From positions 1-49,822 of the forward strand of contig CAZFLK010000026.1 of the NCBI GenBank assembly GCA_964519245.1: 49,822 nucleotides of DNA. Reading direction: 5' to 3'. The position numbers and the translations under genes are program-made. Positions 17,733 to 27,244 of this stretch are shown in pieces. The notes under the pieces are model-generated. The model was given only the letters and a program-made list of their open reading frames with translations. It did no database searches and had not been told where the DNA came from. The stretch comes from JAYPEY01 sp964519245. Lineage in GTDB: Bacteria > Verrucomicrobiota > Verrucomicrobiia > Limisphaerales > JAYPEY01. Numbering within the stretch: the stretch's first letter is position 1; each line of letters begins with the position of its first letter.

Positions 17733-18094
17733 TCGCCCATCGTCGGACATATCATGACCTGCGCCTACGCCAGTTCAGGATCCTCGACCATCCCGCAGCA
17801 AGGAAACCGCCCCGGTCCGCGCCTCACGCACGCAGTCGCGGCTCCCAAAGATTGAGTTCCCGGCTCCCACACCACCCGGGATGCGGGTCAGGGCCCGGCC
17901 GTTCCGATCGGACTTCCCAAGCCTGCTGCTCAGGAAAGTGAATCGGGAACCCCTTGCTCCTGCAACCCGCGCTTGGTCAGCGCCCGTTGAACTCTCGAAC
18001 TGCCGGGAGGCGATGAGAGGAATGCGCGAAGCGACGGAGCCAATAGCCCTAGCGGCCGAGCGAGGCCGGCTTTCCTTGGCCGGGTAAAGAGAAG
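17733..18094. other. Non-coding stretch downstream of the DUF1552 gene
   Basis: These 362 bp between the DUF1552 stop and the tRNA 3' end contain no supportable gene; a 68-codon open frame at 17881-18087 is Arg/Ala-rich with no family look. A short GC hairpin (arms CCGGC and GCCGG, about 18067-18083) lies just beyond the tRNA 3' end and could help end its transcript, but no T run follows. Confidence 0.5.
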
Positions 18095-18171
<77 letters not shown>

Positions 18172-18186
18172 GCCAAAGAGCGATGG

Positions 18187-18215
18187 AATCTACGAAACAC
18201 GGGCATTCACCGCAA
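18187..18215 (-). promoter_or_regulatory. Promoter of tRNA-Arg
   Basis: On the minus strand TTGCGG (18215-18210) and TAGATT (18192-18187) are separated by 17 bp. The -10 ends 15 bp before the tRNA 5' end, which fits a short 5' leader removed by RNase P. It lies just downstream of the AraC-type gene, so the tRNA can be transcribed independently. Confidence 0.55.
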
Positions 18216-18218
18216 GTC

Positions 18219-18983
18219 CTATTTTTCGGTTTTGTAACATCGTTGCCGATACTTGAGCGGCGTCACCCCCATCTCTCGTCGAAAGAGCAGCGTAAACGAG
18301 CTTTGATCTGAGAAGCCCAGATCGGCGGCAATTTCCCCGACGCTCCGCGTTCCCTCCCGCAGGCTTTCACAAGCCGCCTGAATTCGGGTCTTCAATTGGA
18401 AACTCTTGGGACTGATGCTCAACGCCTGCTTGAAGCGACGATCAAAATGGCGGACTGACAGCCCTACCTGTTTCGCCAGGTCCCCCATCTTGATCGAATC
18501 CCGATAATGCGAGCGCAAGTGGGCAACCGCCTTTTCGATCTCGGGATAGGGATACGAGAGTCGATGGCGCAAATCATAGGGCTGAACCGTCCCCATCACG
18601 CCGAAGGCCCGACCTGAGCGATCGAACATCGGGAGCTTGTTGGTCACAAACCAATCCACCAACCCCTGTCGATTGAGAAACAACTCCACCAGATCCAGCT
18701 TGGGCTTCCCTGTCCTCATCACCTCCAGGTCGCCGGATCGGAAGTTCTCGGCCAACCCTTCCGGGAACAATTCGAAATCCGTGCGCTCCAGGATGTCTTC
18801 TTCCCGGTCGAATCCAAAGCGTTCCCGAAACGCCCGGTTCGAGCGCATGATCCGACCCGCCGCATCTTTTGCAAAGAACGACACCCGGGGCATGTGCTCA
18901 AACAACGCCTGGAAATGACTGTCGTCCGCGATGCTCCCCAAGAAGTTCCGTTGCAGCGCAAGCTTCTGCCTCAAATTCATCAT
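18219..18983 (-). CDS. PAS-domain AraC-family transcriptional regulator
   Basis: About 255 residues. An N-terminal PAS sensor domain (about residues 20-135) includes HMPRVSFFAKDAAGRIMRSN and FDREEDILERTDFELFP. A C-terminal AraC-type double helix-turn-helix follows (about 150-250), with MGDLAKQVGLSVRHFDRRFK and VGEIAADLGFSDQSSFTLLFRR. Starts at 18983 and 18980 are both possible; an upstream ATG at 19019 is less likely. PAS-AraC proteins of PVC bacteria are often found beside sugar-use genes. Here the gene is divergent from the first ThuA-dehydrogenase gene, whose start is about 137 bp away, so that gene is its likely target. The ligand of the PAS domain is unknown. Confidence 0.9.
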   Translation of the reverse strand: MMNLRQKLALQRNFLGSIADDSHFQALFEHMPRVSFFAKDAAGRIMRSNRAFRERFGFDREEDILERTDFELFPEGLAENFRSGDLEVMRTGKPKLDLVELFLNRQGLVDWFVTNKLPMFDRSGRAFGVMGTVQPYDLRHRLSYPYPEIEKAVAHLRSHYRDSIKMGDLAKQVGLSVRHFDRRFKQALSISPKSFQLKTRIQAACESLREGTRSVGEIAADLGFSDQSSFTLLFRREMGVTPLKYRQRCYKTEK

Positions 18984-19120
18984 GGCCAAATTCCCATAAA
19001 ATCTGGCCAAGCGCCACAAGACAGTTTACCGACATGCCTGCAAACTCGTGACCATGTGCAACCCCTCCGAGCCTTCTGAACTGGTAGGCTTTGACGTTCC
19101 GCACCTCGATATCGCTCGGT

Positions 19121-22100
19121 ATGAAAAAGATACTCACGCTTTGTCTCGCGTCCATTTGGCTGGCCCTTCCCCACGCGCGCGCCGCGCAGACCGGCCCGAT
19201 CCGCGCGCTGTTCCTCGGCCATGACGGAACCGGCGAGGGCCAAGCCGCCCACCAACCCGCCCCGGCCTACGCCCGAATCTCCCAGGCCCTGGGCAGGGAC
19301 GCGATCTACTTTGACTACGTCGACTCCGTGGAGGCGGCTCTCGGCGACGCGGATTACCTGGCGAAGTTCGATGCGCTGGTGATGTATTGCAACCACGCGC
19401 GCATCGAGCCGCATCAATGGACCAACCTGAGGAACTACGTGGAATCCGGCGGCGGCTTCGTCCCCCTCCACAGCGCCAGCTGGTGCTTCGCCAACGAGCC
19501 GGGCTTTGACCAACTGGTCGGCGGTCGCTTCGAGAGTCACAAGGGCGGTGTATTCAAACTCAAGACCCTCCTCTCCGGTCATGCCGCAATCAAGGACACG
19601 CCCGAACTGGAGGCCTGGGACGAAACCTACCAACACCGGAACCACAATCCCCGGAACCGCACCGTGCTTCAGGTCCGCGAGGTCTCCGGACCGGACGACA
19701 ACATCAGCCAACCCGAGCCTTGGACCTGGATCCGCACACACGGCGAGGGACGCGTCTTTTACACCGCCTCCGGCCATGACGAGCGCGTGTGGACCAAACC
19801 CGCGTTTCACGCCTTGTTGAAGAACGGCATCCTTTGGGCCGTCGGCGACGACCGCAAGGCCTCCTATGAACGCTTCATCGACGAGCGCGCCCCGCTCCGC
19901 TACGAACCCCGCGACAACATCCCCAACTACGAGAGGCGCCCGGAACCCCTGAAATACCAACTCCCCCTCTCCGCCAGGGACAGCATGGATCACACGCGTG
20001 TTCCGGTCGGTTGGCGGCTTGAACTCTTCGCCAGCGAACCGCAGATCATCAATCCGATCTGCCTGGCCTGGGACGAACGCGGCCGCCTATGGGTCGCCGA
20101 GACCGTGGACTATCCGAATGAGATCGCCGCGGGACGCAAGGGACGCGACAGCATCAAGATCCTCGAGGACACCGATGGCGACGGCCGCTGCGACCAGGTC
20201 AAGACCTTCGCCTCCGGTCTCAATGTCCCCTCCTCCATCGTCTTCGCCAACGGCGGCGTGATCGTCGCGCACGCCCCCGACTTCCTCTTCTTCAAGGACA
20301 CCGACGGCGACGACCAGGCCGATGTGCGGGAAGTCCTGAACTCTGGTTGGGGCGCCAAGGACACCCACGCCGGCCCCTCCAATCTGCGCTACGGCTTCGA
20401 CAATCGTGTCTGGGGAACCGTCGGCTATTCGGGTTACTCCGGACGCAGCTCCGGACGCAGCGTGCGCTTCGGCCAGGGCGTGTTCAGGATGGACGCCGAC
20501 GGCTCGGCCGTGGCTTTCCTGCACCAGTTCAACAACAACACCTGGGGCCTGGGTTTCAATTCCCGCGGCGATGTCTTCGGCTCCACAGCCAACAACAACC
20601 CCGCCTTCTTCGCCGGTTTCCCAGTCACTGCCTACCAAGGTCAGCGCGGCCTGTCGGCTCTCATGATCGCGGACGACCGCTCCTTTCACCCAATCACGCC
20701 GAACATCCGGCAGGTCGACGCCTTCGGCGCCTATACCGCCGGCGCCGGTTACGCCTTCGCCACATCTGACAACTTCCCGGTATCCTGGCGCGATTCGATG
20801 GCCTTCATTTCCGGCCCCACCGGAAACCTGCTGGGCATGTATCGCAACACGCCGACCGGAGCCGGCTACGAAGCAAAGAACAACATGTCCCTCGTCGCCA
20901 GCGCCGACGAATGGTTCTCCCCCGTGGCCGCCGAAGTCGGCCCGGACGGCAACCTCTGGATCGCGGACTGGTACAACTTCATCATCCAGCACAACCCCAC
21001 GCCGAGTCCCGATCGCGGCGGCTACCGCGCCGAAACCGGCAACGGCAACGCCCACGTCAACCCCAACCGCGACCGCCAACACGGCCGCATCTATCGCCTC
21101 GTCTGGGAAGGCGGCAAGGACGCCAAATCCATCAGGTCGCTCGCGGGAGCCAAGACCGACCAACTGCTGACCGCGCTCGGACACCACAACCTGTTCTGGC
21201 GACTGACCGCCCAACGCCTGCTCGTGGAATCAAAACCCGACGACGCCATTCAACCGCTCCGCAAGCTGGTCTCCCAAGCCGGCCGCGCCTCCATCCACGC
21301 ACTTTGGACGCTGCATGGCATGGGCAAACTCGAACGCGACATTCATCAGGCCGCGCTGCTGAGCAAATCACCCGCCCTCAAGCAAAACGCCATCGCAGCC
21401 TTGGGAGAGTCAGAGGAAGCCATCCAACTCTTCTTCGACACCGCGGTCGTGGCCGATTCCGATCCCCACGTGCGCCGCGCCGCCTTCACCAGGATGGCCC
21501 ATTTTCCGAAGCACCCCGCGCTCAAGAGCGCCCTGCCGAACCTGTTCCGAGATCCCACGAATCGCAGCGACACCTGGTTGGCCCTGGCCCTCAAGACCGC
21601 CGCGCGCAATCAGGGAACCGCCGCCTTCAGCGCCTCGCTCGGCCCCAACCTCCTGCCCAACCCCTCTTTCGAACAGGTGGACAACGGCTCACCCGTCCGC
21701 TGGAAACCGCACACCTTCAAGGACCTCGGCCGCACCGAGTTCGTCCACGTTTCCGACAAGTCCAAGGTGCGCAGCGGCGCCCGCTCGCTGAAGATCGGCT
21801 CCGGCAATGGCGCCGACGCCGGCTGGCGCACAGAGGTGGCCGTCAAGCCCAACACCGAGTACCGCCTCTCAGGCTGGGTGAAAACCGAGTGGGTCAGCGA
21901 CGCCAAGGGCGCGCTGCTCACCGCCAGCATCCCCGAAGGCGGCGTCACCAGCAGCCTCCAGAAGATGAACGACTGGACGGAGCTGGAACTCTTCTTCAAC
22001 TCCGGCAATCAGACCTCGATCACCATCCACTGCCTCTTCGGCGGCTGGGGCACATCCACCGGCGGCGCCTTCTACGACGATGTCGCCCTCCAGGAGGTCA

Positions 22101-22471
22101 CCTTGGAAATTCAATCGGCCAACACGGCCAGCCTCACGGGCGATCCGAAACGCGGCGAAAAGATCTTCCACGAGCATCCCATCGCCTCCTGCATCCGCTG
22201 TCACCAGGTCGGCGGCGAAGGCGGCTTCGTCGGCCCCTACCTTGACGGCATCGGCAAACGCAAGGACGCCGCCTACCTCCGCGAAAGCCTGATCGATCCC
22301 CAGGCCAAGCTTGCCGAGGGTTTCCCCGCCGAAGTCTCACCCATGCCGCCCTTCGGCGTCCTTCTCCCCGCACAGGAAATTGCGGACCTGGTCGCCTACC
22401 TTCAATCGCTGAGGAAGGCCCCGCCTCCAGGCACGATCCTCAAGCCCGTGCAAGATCTTTCATTTGAGTAG
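19121..22471 (+). CDS. ThuA / PVC-type dehydrogenase / HEAT / CBM-like / cytochrome c multidomain protein (copy 1)
   Basis: A 1,116-residue secreted protein beginning MKKILTLCLAS with a signal peptide to about ARAA; the upstream ATG at 19091 is not needed. A ThuA-like domain (about 25-245) contains VESGGGFVPLHSASWCF and VFYTASGHDERVW. A PVC-type glucose/sorbosone-dehydrogenase-like propeller follows (about 290-670, WDERGRLWVAET, DTDGDGRCD, GPDGNLWIADWYN). HEAT-like helical repeats (680-850) and a carbohydrate-binding-like beta-sandwich (870-1010, NLLPNPSFEQV...YRLSGWVKT) come next. A C-terminal monoheme cytochrome c ends the protein (CIRCH near 1024-1028, probable axial Met in SPMPP). It probably oxidises a sugar and passes electrons to its own heme. 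The substrate is unknown. Confidence 0.9.
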   Translation: MKKILTLCLASIWLALPHARAAQTGPIRALFLGHDGTGEGQAAHQPAPAYARISQALGRDAIYFDYVDSVEAALGDADYLAKFDALVMYCNHARIEPHQWTNLRNYVESGGGFVPLHSASWCFANEPGFDQLVGGRFESHKGGVFKLKTLLSGHAAIKDTPELEAWDETYQHRNHNPRNRTVLQVREVSGPDDNISQPEPWTWIRTHGEGRVFYTASGHDERVWTKPAFHALLKNGILWAVGDDRKASYERFIDERAPLRYEPRDNIPNYERRPEPLKYQLPLSARDSMDHTRVPVGWRLELFASEPQIINPICLAWDERGRLWVAETVDYPNEIAAGRKGRDSIKILEDTDGDGRCDQVKTFASGLNVPSSIVFANGGVIVAHAPDFLFFKDTDGDDQADVREVLNSGWGAKDTHAGPSNLRYGFDNRVWGTVGYSGYSGRSSGRSVRFGQGVFRMDADGSAVAFLHQFNNNTWGLGFNSRGDVFGSTANNNPAFFAGFPVTAYQGQRGLSALMIADDRSFHPITPNIRQVDAFGAYTAGAGYAFATSDNFPVSWRDSMAFISGPTGNLLGMYRNTPTGAGYEAKNNMSLVASADEWFSPVAAEVGPDGNLWIADWYNFIIQHNPTPSPDRGGYRAETGNGNAHVNPNRDRQHGRIYRLVWEGGKDAKSIRSLAGAKTDQLLTALGHHNLFWRLTAQRLLVESKPDDAIQPLRKLVSQAGRASIHALWTLHGMGKLERDIHQAALLSKSPALKQNAIAALGESEEAIQLFFDTAVVADSDPHVRRAAFTRMAHFPKHPALKSALPNLFRDPTNRSDTWLALALKTAARNQGTAAFSASLGPNLLPNPSFEQVDNGSPVRWKPHTFKDLGRTEFVHVSDKSKVRSGARSLKIGSGNGADAGWRTEVAVKPNTEYRLSGWVKTEWVSDAKGALLTASIPEGGVTSSLQKMNDWTELELFFNSGNQTSITIHCLFGGWGTSTGGAFYDDVALQEVTLEIQSANTASLTGDPKRGEKIFHEHPIASCIRCHQVGGEGGFVGPYLDGIGKRKDAAYLRESLIDPQAKLAEGFPAEVSPMPPFGVLLPAQEIADLVAYLQSLRKAPPPGTILKPVQDLSFE

Positions 22472-22492
22472 AGCCTGGCACACACTTCTGAC

Positions 22493-23071
22493 ATGAAACT
22501 CGCCCACCCCTTGCTGGCGCTCATCATCGCACTGCTCTCTATTGCCTCCGCTGGCACGTCAGCGGATACGGCCACGATCCGACCGAGTGAAAGCAGGCCT
22601 TGTATTGGTTCTCCCAAGGAATCTTCAAAGCGCCCAAGGACGCCAAGCAAGGCGAGAGCAACGGCAATCCGCATCCCGAAACGCCGGGGCGCCCCGCTTC
22701 CATCAGAACGCCTTAGCGGCCGAGGACGACACGATGCTCATGTCACCCCCTATCGGTTGAGCGTTATGGACCTTAACAGCCACCAGCTGAATTTGATTGC
22801 CCCCGACGGCGAGAACGAAACCGTGATTCACGCCGCGCACATCGACACGAAAGGGTCCAGCGACATCGTGCAACCGCCCTCCTGCGCGGCCCTCACCGGC
22901 GTCATTGCCGATGAGTCACCGATCCTCGGAACGCCCGGCAAACACCGAGTGGGACAGGCTGCGGACGCGGTCCGTGACCGATCGCAAATCGCCCCACGCA
23001 ACATGAGTCCATCCCAACTCCGCTCCCCGGGCGCTCAATTTCCGTCTTCTATTTCACCCCATTCGCGCTGA
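22493..23071 (+). pseudogene. Probable decayed secreted-protein gene
   Basis: An ATG 21 bp after the upstream stop opens a clear signal peptide (MKLAHPLLALIIALLSIASA). The reading frame then turns Arg/Pro/Ser-rich and unlike a protein. Protein-like segments continue in other frames: ALYWFSQGIFKAPKDAKQGE in the third frame (about 22597-22660), and later DLNSHQLNLIAPDGENETV back in the first. This pattern fits a frameshifted gene. A real but odd 192-residue secreted protein cannot be excluded. The gap between the two homologous multidomain genes holds nothing else. I do not recognise the family. Confidence 0.4.
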
Positions 23072-23086
23072 TCTTCCCCCCTGAAC

Positions 23087-26000
23087 ATGAAAAAAGCTTT
23101 AACACTTTTGTCGGCTATCCTGCTGCTTTCCCATCCCCTTCCCGCGCTCGAAGCAGCCCAATCCGGCCCCGTCCGTGTCCTTTTCCTCGGCCACGAGAGT
23201 GAACACCATAACTCCAACAAGTTCTTCCCCATGCTCCAGGAAGCGCTGGGCCGCGACGCGATTTACTTCGACTATGTCACCTCGGTCGGCGTCGCCTTCG
23301 ATGACCCGCGGCAACTCGCGAAGTACGACGCCGTCCTGCTCTACGCCAACCACTACGAGATCACCAAGCCGCAACTCTCCAACCTCATCGACTACGTCGA
23401 AAACGGCGGCGGTTTTGTGCCGGTGCATTGCGCCAGCTGGTGCTTCAACCGGGAGCCGGATTTCGTCAAACTGGTCGGCGGCCAGTTCGACCACCACAAG
23501 ACCGGCGTCTTCAAACTCAAGACCCTCCTCCGCCAACACCCGGCCATCAGGAATGTCACCGAATTGGAAGCCTGGGACGAGACCTACGTCCACAAACTCC
23601 ACAACACACAGAACCGCGTTGTGCTTCAAGTCCGCGAAGTCGCTGGGCCGGACGACAATATCAAGGAGCCCGAGCCCTGGACCTGGATCCGCACCCAGGG
23701 CAAAGGCCGCGTCTTCTACACCGCGTCGGGCCACGACGAGCGGGTCTGGGATCGAGGCGAGTTCCACCAACTGCTGAAGCGCGGCATCCTTTGGTCCATC
23801 GGCGATCGCCGCAAGGCGACCTACGACCGCTTCATCGCCGAACGCACACCCCTGCAATACGAGCAACGGGACAACATCCCCAATTATGAACGGCGTCCCG
23901 AACCGTTGAAGTACCAGCTTCCCCTCTCTCCCGAAGACAGCCTCGACTACACCCGCGTCCCGGTCGGCTGGCGGATGGAGCTCTTTGCCAGCGAACCGAT
24001 GATCGTGAATCCCATCTACCTGCAATGGGACGAACGCGGCCGCCTCTGGGTCGCCGAATCGAGGGATTATCCCAATGAAATGACCAGCGACCGCAAGGGC
24101 AACGACTCCATCAAGATCCTCGAGGACACCGACCATGACGGAAACGCCGACAAGGTCACCGTCTTCGCCCACGGCCTGAACATCCCCACCTCCTTCACCT
24201 TCTCCCGCGGCGGCGTTATCGTCGCCCACGCCCCCGACTTCCTCTTTCTCAAGGACACCGACGGCGACGACCGGGCGGACGTCCGCAAACTGCTCTTCAG
24301 CGGTTGGGGCGACGGCGACACCCACGCCGGCCCGTCCAATCTCCGCTACGGCTTCGACAACCAGATCTGGGGTACGGTCGGCTACTCCCGCTTCCGCGGT
24401 TCGCTCGGCGGCGAGACGCACGACTTCGGCATGGGGCCCTTTCGGTTCAAGCCGGACGCCTCCTCGATCGAATTTATCGGCCAGTTCAACAACAACACCT
24501 GGGGCCTCGGCTTCATGTCCAACGGCGATGTCTTCGGCTCCACGGCCAACAACAACCCCAGCTTCTTCTGTGGCATCCCGCAGTCCGCCTACCGCGCCAA
24601 GAAACGGATGAGCGCCAAGATGATCGCCGACTCGTCCACCTTTCACCCCATCACCCCAAACATCCGCCAGGTCGATGTCTTCGGCGGCTATACGGCCGCC
24701 GCCGGCCACGCCTTCGCAACCTCCGACAACTTTCCCGAGGAATGGCGCGACCGCATGGCCTTCGTCGCCGGCCCGACCGGCAACCTCCTCGGCATGTATC
24801 GCATCGACAAGGACGGCTCCGGCTACCAGGCCAAGAACGCCTACAGCTTCCTCGCCAGCGCGGATGAATGGTTCTCCCCCATCCTCGCCGAGGTCGGCCC
24901 CGACGGAAACCTCTGGGTTGCGGACTGGTACAACTTCATCATCCAGCACAACCCCACGCCCAATCCCGGCCGCGGCGGCTACGGGGCCAAGACCGGCAAA
25001 GGCAACGCCCACATCAATCCCAACCGCGACCGCCAACACGGCCGCATCTACCGCGTCATCCGGGACGGCGCGCCCAAATCGAAGATCAATTCCCTCGCCA
25101 ACGCCAAGCCCGCCCAACTCGTTGCAGCCTTGAAGAACGACAATCTCTTCTGGCGCGCCACCGCCCAGCGCCTGCTCGTCGATGGCGGCATGAAGTCCGC
25201 CGCGCCCGCATTGAAGGAACTCGCCGCCACTCAAGGCCCCGCCGCCATCCACTCCCTCTGGTCCCTGCACGGCCTCGGCCAACTCGACGAGAAGACGCAC
25301 CGCGCCGCCCTGCTCAACCCTGACGCCACCGTCCGTCGCAACGCCGTCAAGGCGCTGGGGGTCGACGAAAAGTCGTTTCAAATGTTCTTCGACAGCGCCG
25401 TGCTCGCGGACAAGGACCTCCACGTCCGCCGCGAAGCCTTCGTGAAGCTCGCCGCGCTGCCCGACAGCGAAGCCCGCGCCAACACGGCCAGCCTGTTGTT
25501 GAAACAGCAGGAAAACGCCGAGGACGAATGGCTCTCCCTCGCCCTGCGCGCCTGCGGCGGCACAACAGCATCCGTCGCCGGCTTCAAGGCCGGCCCCAAC
25601 CTCGTCCCCAACGCCTCCTTCGAAAAAGCCGACGGCGGCCTGCCCGACGGCTGGCGCGCCATGCGCTACTCCGGTTCGCGCGACGGCCTTGACATCGACG
25701 TGGAGACCAATCCCGAACACGTCCGCACCGGCAGCCGCTCCATCCGCATCAAATCCACCAGCGGTCACGACGCCAGCCTCACCACGACGGTCGAGCTCAA
25801 GTCCAACACCGAATATCGCCTCTCCGCCTGGGTCAAGACCGCCGGCGTATCCGGCGCCCGCGGCGCGCAGCTCAACCTCCATCAACTCCAACGCACCGGA
25901 GCCACGCGGGGCGTCCAGGGCGACAACGACTGGACCGGCATCCAATCCCGATTCAATTCCGGCTCCCACGAAGGCCGCGTCGCCCTCAACGCCCTCTTCG

Positions 26001-26443
26001 GCGGCTGGGGACAATCCAAGGGCGCGGCCTGGTTCGACGACCTCGAACTCGTCGAACTGATCCCGATCGAATCCAAGTCCGCCGACAAGCCCATCGTCGC
26101 CGACGCCGGCCGTGGCCGGAAGATCTTCATGGAACACCCCACCGCCGCCTGCAATCGCTGTCACGCCCTCGAGGGCAAGGGCGGCTTCGTTGGTCCCTGG
26201 CTCGACGGCATCGCCAACCGCAAGGATCGCGACTATATCTACAAGAGCCTCGTGGAGCCCGCCGCCGAATTGGCCGAGGGCTTCGAGAAACTCGTCGCCT
26301 CCCCCATGCCACCCATGAACATCGTCCTCTCCGACCAGGAACTCGCCGATGTCATGGCCTTCCTAATGACCCTCAAGCAGGACATCGATCCCAAGATCTA
26401 CGAAAAGGCCAAAGCCGCGGCGGCGAAAGATTCGTTTGAGTGA
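23087..26443 (+). CDS. ThuA / PVC-type dehydrogenase / HEAT / CBM-like / cytochrome c multidomain protein (copy 2)
   Basis: A 1,118-residue homologue of the protein at 19121-22471 with the same domain order and near-identical segments throughout, so the two probably arose by tandem duplication. Signal peptide about 1-24; ThuA-like 26-245; dehydrogenase-like propeller 290-670 with WDERGRLWVAES, DTDHDGNAD and GPDGNLWVADWYN; HEAT-like 680-850; beta-sandwich 860-1005; cytochrome c with CNRCH at about 1022-1026 and SPMPP. Divergence is strongest in the helical and sandwich regions, suggesting related but different substrates. It may be co-transcribed with copy 1 across the 615-bp gap, and the AraC-type regulator is a candidate controller of both. 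Confidence 0.9.
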   Translation: MKKALTLLSAILLLSHPLPALEAAQSGPVRVLFLGHESEHHNSNKFFPMLQEALGRDAIYFDYVTSVGVAFDDPRQLAKYDAVLLYANHYEITKPQLSNLIDYVENGGGFVPVHCASWCFNREPDFVKLVGGQFDHHKTGVFKLKTLLRQHPAIRNVTELEAWDETYVHKLHNTQNRVVLQVREVAGPDDNIKEPEPWTWIRTQGKGRVFYTASGHDERVWDRGEFHQLLKRGILWSIGDRRKATYDRFIAERTPLQYEQRDNIPNYERRPEPLKYQLPLSPEDSLDYTRVPVGWRMELFASEPMIVNPIYLQWDERGRLWVAESRDYPNEMTSDRKGNDSIKILEDTDHDGNADKVTVFAHGLNIPTSFTFSRGGVIVAHAPDFLFLKDTDGDDRADVRKLLFSGWGDGDTHAGPSNLRYGFDNQIWGTVGYSRFRGSLGGETHDFGMGPFRFKPDASSIEFIGQFNNNTWGLGFMSNGDVFGSTANNNPSFFCGIPQSAYRAKKRMSAKMIADSSTFHPITPNIRQVDVFGGYTAAAGHAFATSDNFPEEWRDRMAFVAGPTGNLLGMYRIDKDGSGYQAKNAYSFLASADEWFSPILAEVGPDGNLWVADWYNFIIQHNPTPNPGRGGYGAKTGKGNAHINPNRDRQHGRIYRVIRDGAPKSKINSLANAKPAQLVAALKNDNLFWRATAQRLLVDGGMKSAAPALKELAATQGPAAIHSLWSLHGLGQLDEKTHRAALLNPDATVRRNAVKALGVDEKSFQMFFDSAVLADKDLHVRREAFVKLAALPDSEARANTASLLLKQQENAEDEWLSLALRACGGTTASVAGFKAGPNLVPNASFEKADGGLPDGWRAMRYSGSRDGLDIDVETNPEHVRTGSRSIRIKSTSGHDASLTTTVELKSNTEYRLSAWVKTAGVSGARGAQLNLHQLQRTGATRGVQGDNDWTGIQSRFNSGSHEGRVALNALFGGWGQSKGAAWFDDLELVELIPIESKSADKPIVADAGRGRKIFMEHPTAACNRCHALEGKGGFVGPWLDGIANRKDRDYIYKSLVEPAAELAEGFEKLVASPMPPMNIVLSDQELADVMAFLMTLKQDIDPKIYEKAKAAAAKDSFE

Positions 26444-26449
26444 GGAAAA

Positions 26450-26890
26450 TCACCCCTTCACAGGATTCCATACCTTTTGGAAACCGAAATTCCTGAAATG
26501 CCCGATATTGGCCGTCGCGAAGTGGGTGACGCCATGATGGCGCAAGGTAAACGCCAACCGGGCGTCGATGATCTGCCGAAAGCCGGCCGTGGTCCTGGCG
26601 GCCCAATTCCACAGGTTCCGCGAAACCTCCGACTCATAATCGCCGATCTCCCAAGCAGGATGCGCGCGGAGTTGGTCGCAAAAGGCCGTGGCGGCTTTGG
26701 ACGTCTTGGGCTTCCTGAAAACCGCGGGGTTGCGAAGCTGCACGTAGAGTTCCACCAGCACGAGTTCGCACAGCAGGAAGCGTTCGCGCCCATCGGCCTC
26801 TTCCTCGAAAAAACGCCGCGCCGCGTCGTGATGAGGCGAATCGGGAATGGCGGCGTAGAGAAACAGATTGGTGTCGGCGGACAGAATCAT
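26450..26890 (-). CDS. VapC-like PIN-domain toxin
   Basis: A 146-residue PIN-domain protein, the likely RNase toxin of a type II toxin-antitoxin pair. Conserved acidic residues are Asp6 in LSADTN, Glu42/Glu47 in CELVLVELY and Asp109 in QIIDARLAF. The fourth position, usually Asp, is Asn128 in ATANIGHF. The start codon overlaps the antitoxin stop by 4 bp (ATGA), so translation is probably coupled. RNA target unknown. It lies 6 bp from the convergent multidomain dehydrogenase gene. Confidence 0.88.
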   Translation of the reverse strand: MILSADTNLFLYAAIPDSPHHDAARRFFEEEADGRERFLLCELVLVELYVQLRNPAVFRKPKTSKAATAFCDQLRAHPAWEIGDYESEVSRNLWNWAARTTAGFRQIIDARLAFTLRHHGVTHFATANIGHFRNFGFQKVWNPVKG

Positions 26891-27138
26891 CCGGAGCTTC
26901 TTTCGGTCATCGCCTCAGCTTCAGATGAAACCGTGGCGGGATCGGCCAGGAAGTCGCCGCCGCAGTCGAGTGTCGGGAACTTCCACCCCTCCTTGGGCTC
27001 CGGCCCTTCCGGGAATCGCGTGACAAAATGCTCAGCCGCCCGGCGCATGACCTCCGCCAACGACCAGTCCTGCCGCTCAGCGATCTCCTTCAGGCGACGA
27101 TAGAGCGGATCGGGGAACTGAATCTGCGTTCGAACCAT
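26887..27138 (-). CDS. Ribbon-helix-helix antitoxin, VapB-like
   Basis: An 83-residue protein beginning MVRTQIQFPDPLYRRLKEIA. The N-terminal 45 residues form a ribbon-helix-helix DNA-binding domain: a beta strand, a first helix, then WSLAEVMRRAAEHFV. An acidic C-terminal tail probably wraps the toxin. The start at 27138 was chosen because the 12 residues upstream precede the strand and a promoter -10 ends 7 bp before this ATG. It is the first gene of the pair. Antitoxins of this kind usually repress their own promoter together with the toxin. Confidence 0.88.
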   Translation of the reverse strand: MVRTQIQFPDPLYRRLKEIAERQDWSLAEVMRRAAEHFVTRFPEGPEPKEGWKFPTLDCGGDFLADPATVSSEAEAMTERSSG

Positions 27139-27145
27139 GATGTCA

Positions 27146-27174
27146 TTCCTACATCGCTCTTGCTTTGATGTCAA
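27146..27174 (-). promoter_or_regulatory. Promoter of the toxin-antitoxin pair
   Basis: A perfect TTGACA (27174-27169) is followed after 17 bp by TAGGAA (27151-27146), 7 bp before the antitoxin ATG. This predicts transcription starting at about the initiation codon. The inverted pair TGACATCA/TGATGTCA flanking this region (about 27138-27145 and 27166-27173) could be the antitoxin operator. Confidence 0.5.
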
Positions 27175-27244
27175 TCTGACTCACCCGACGAACGACCGAC
27201 AATTCGCTCTCGACCGCATGAGGCTTTCCGGGGATCAATGGACC

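Noticed and set aside
17881..18087. 68-codon frame before the tRNA
   Set aside because: Arg/Ala-rich, no ribosome-binding site, no conserved look, and in a gap with short hairpins.
23099..26164. Open frame of about 1,020 codons on the minus strand inside the second multidomain gene
   Set aside because: It is a shadow frame of high-GC coding DNA: low-complexity Gly/Val/Asp-rich translation, no signal or motif, while the plus-strand protein has clear domains.
26887..27174. Longer antitoxin starting at 27174
   Set aside because: The extra 12 residues precede the ribbon-helix-helix strand and overlap the promoter; the start at 27138 fits better.
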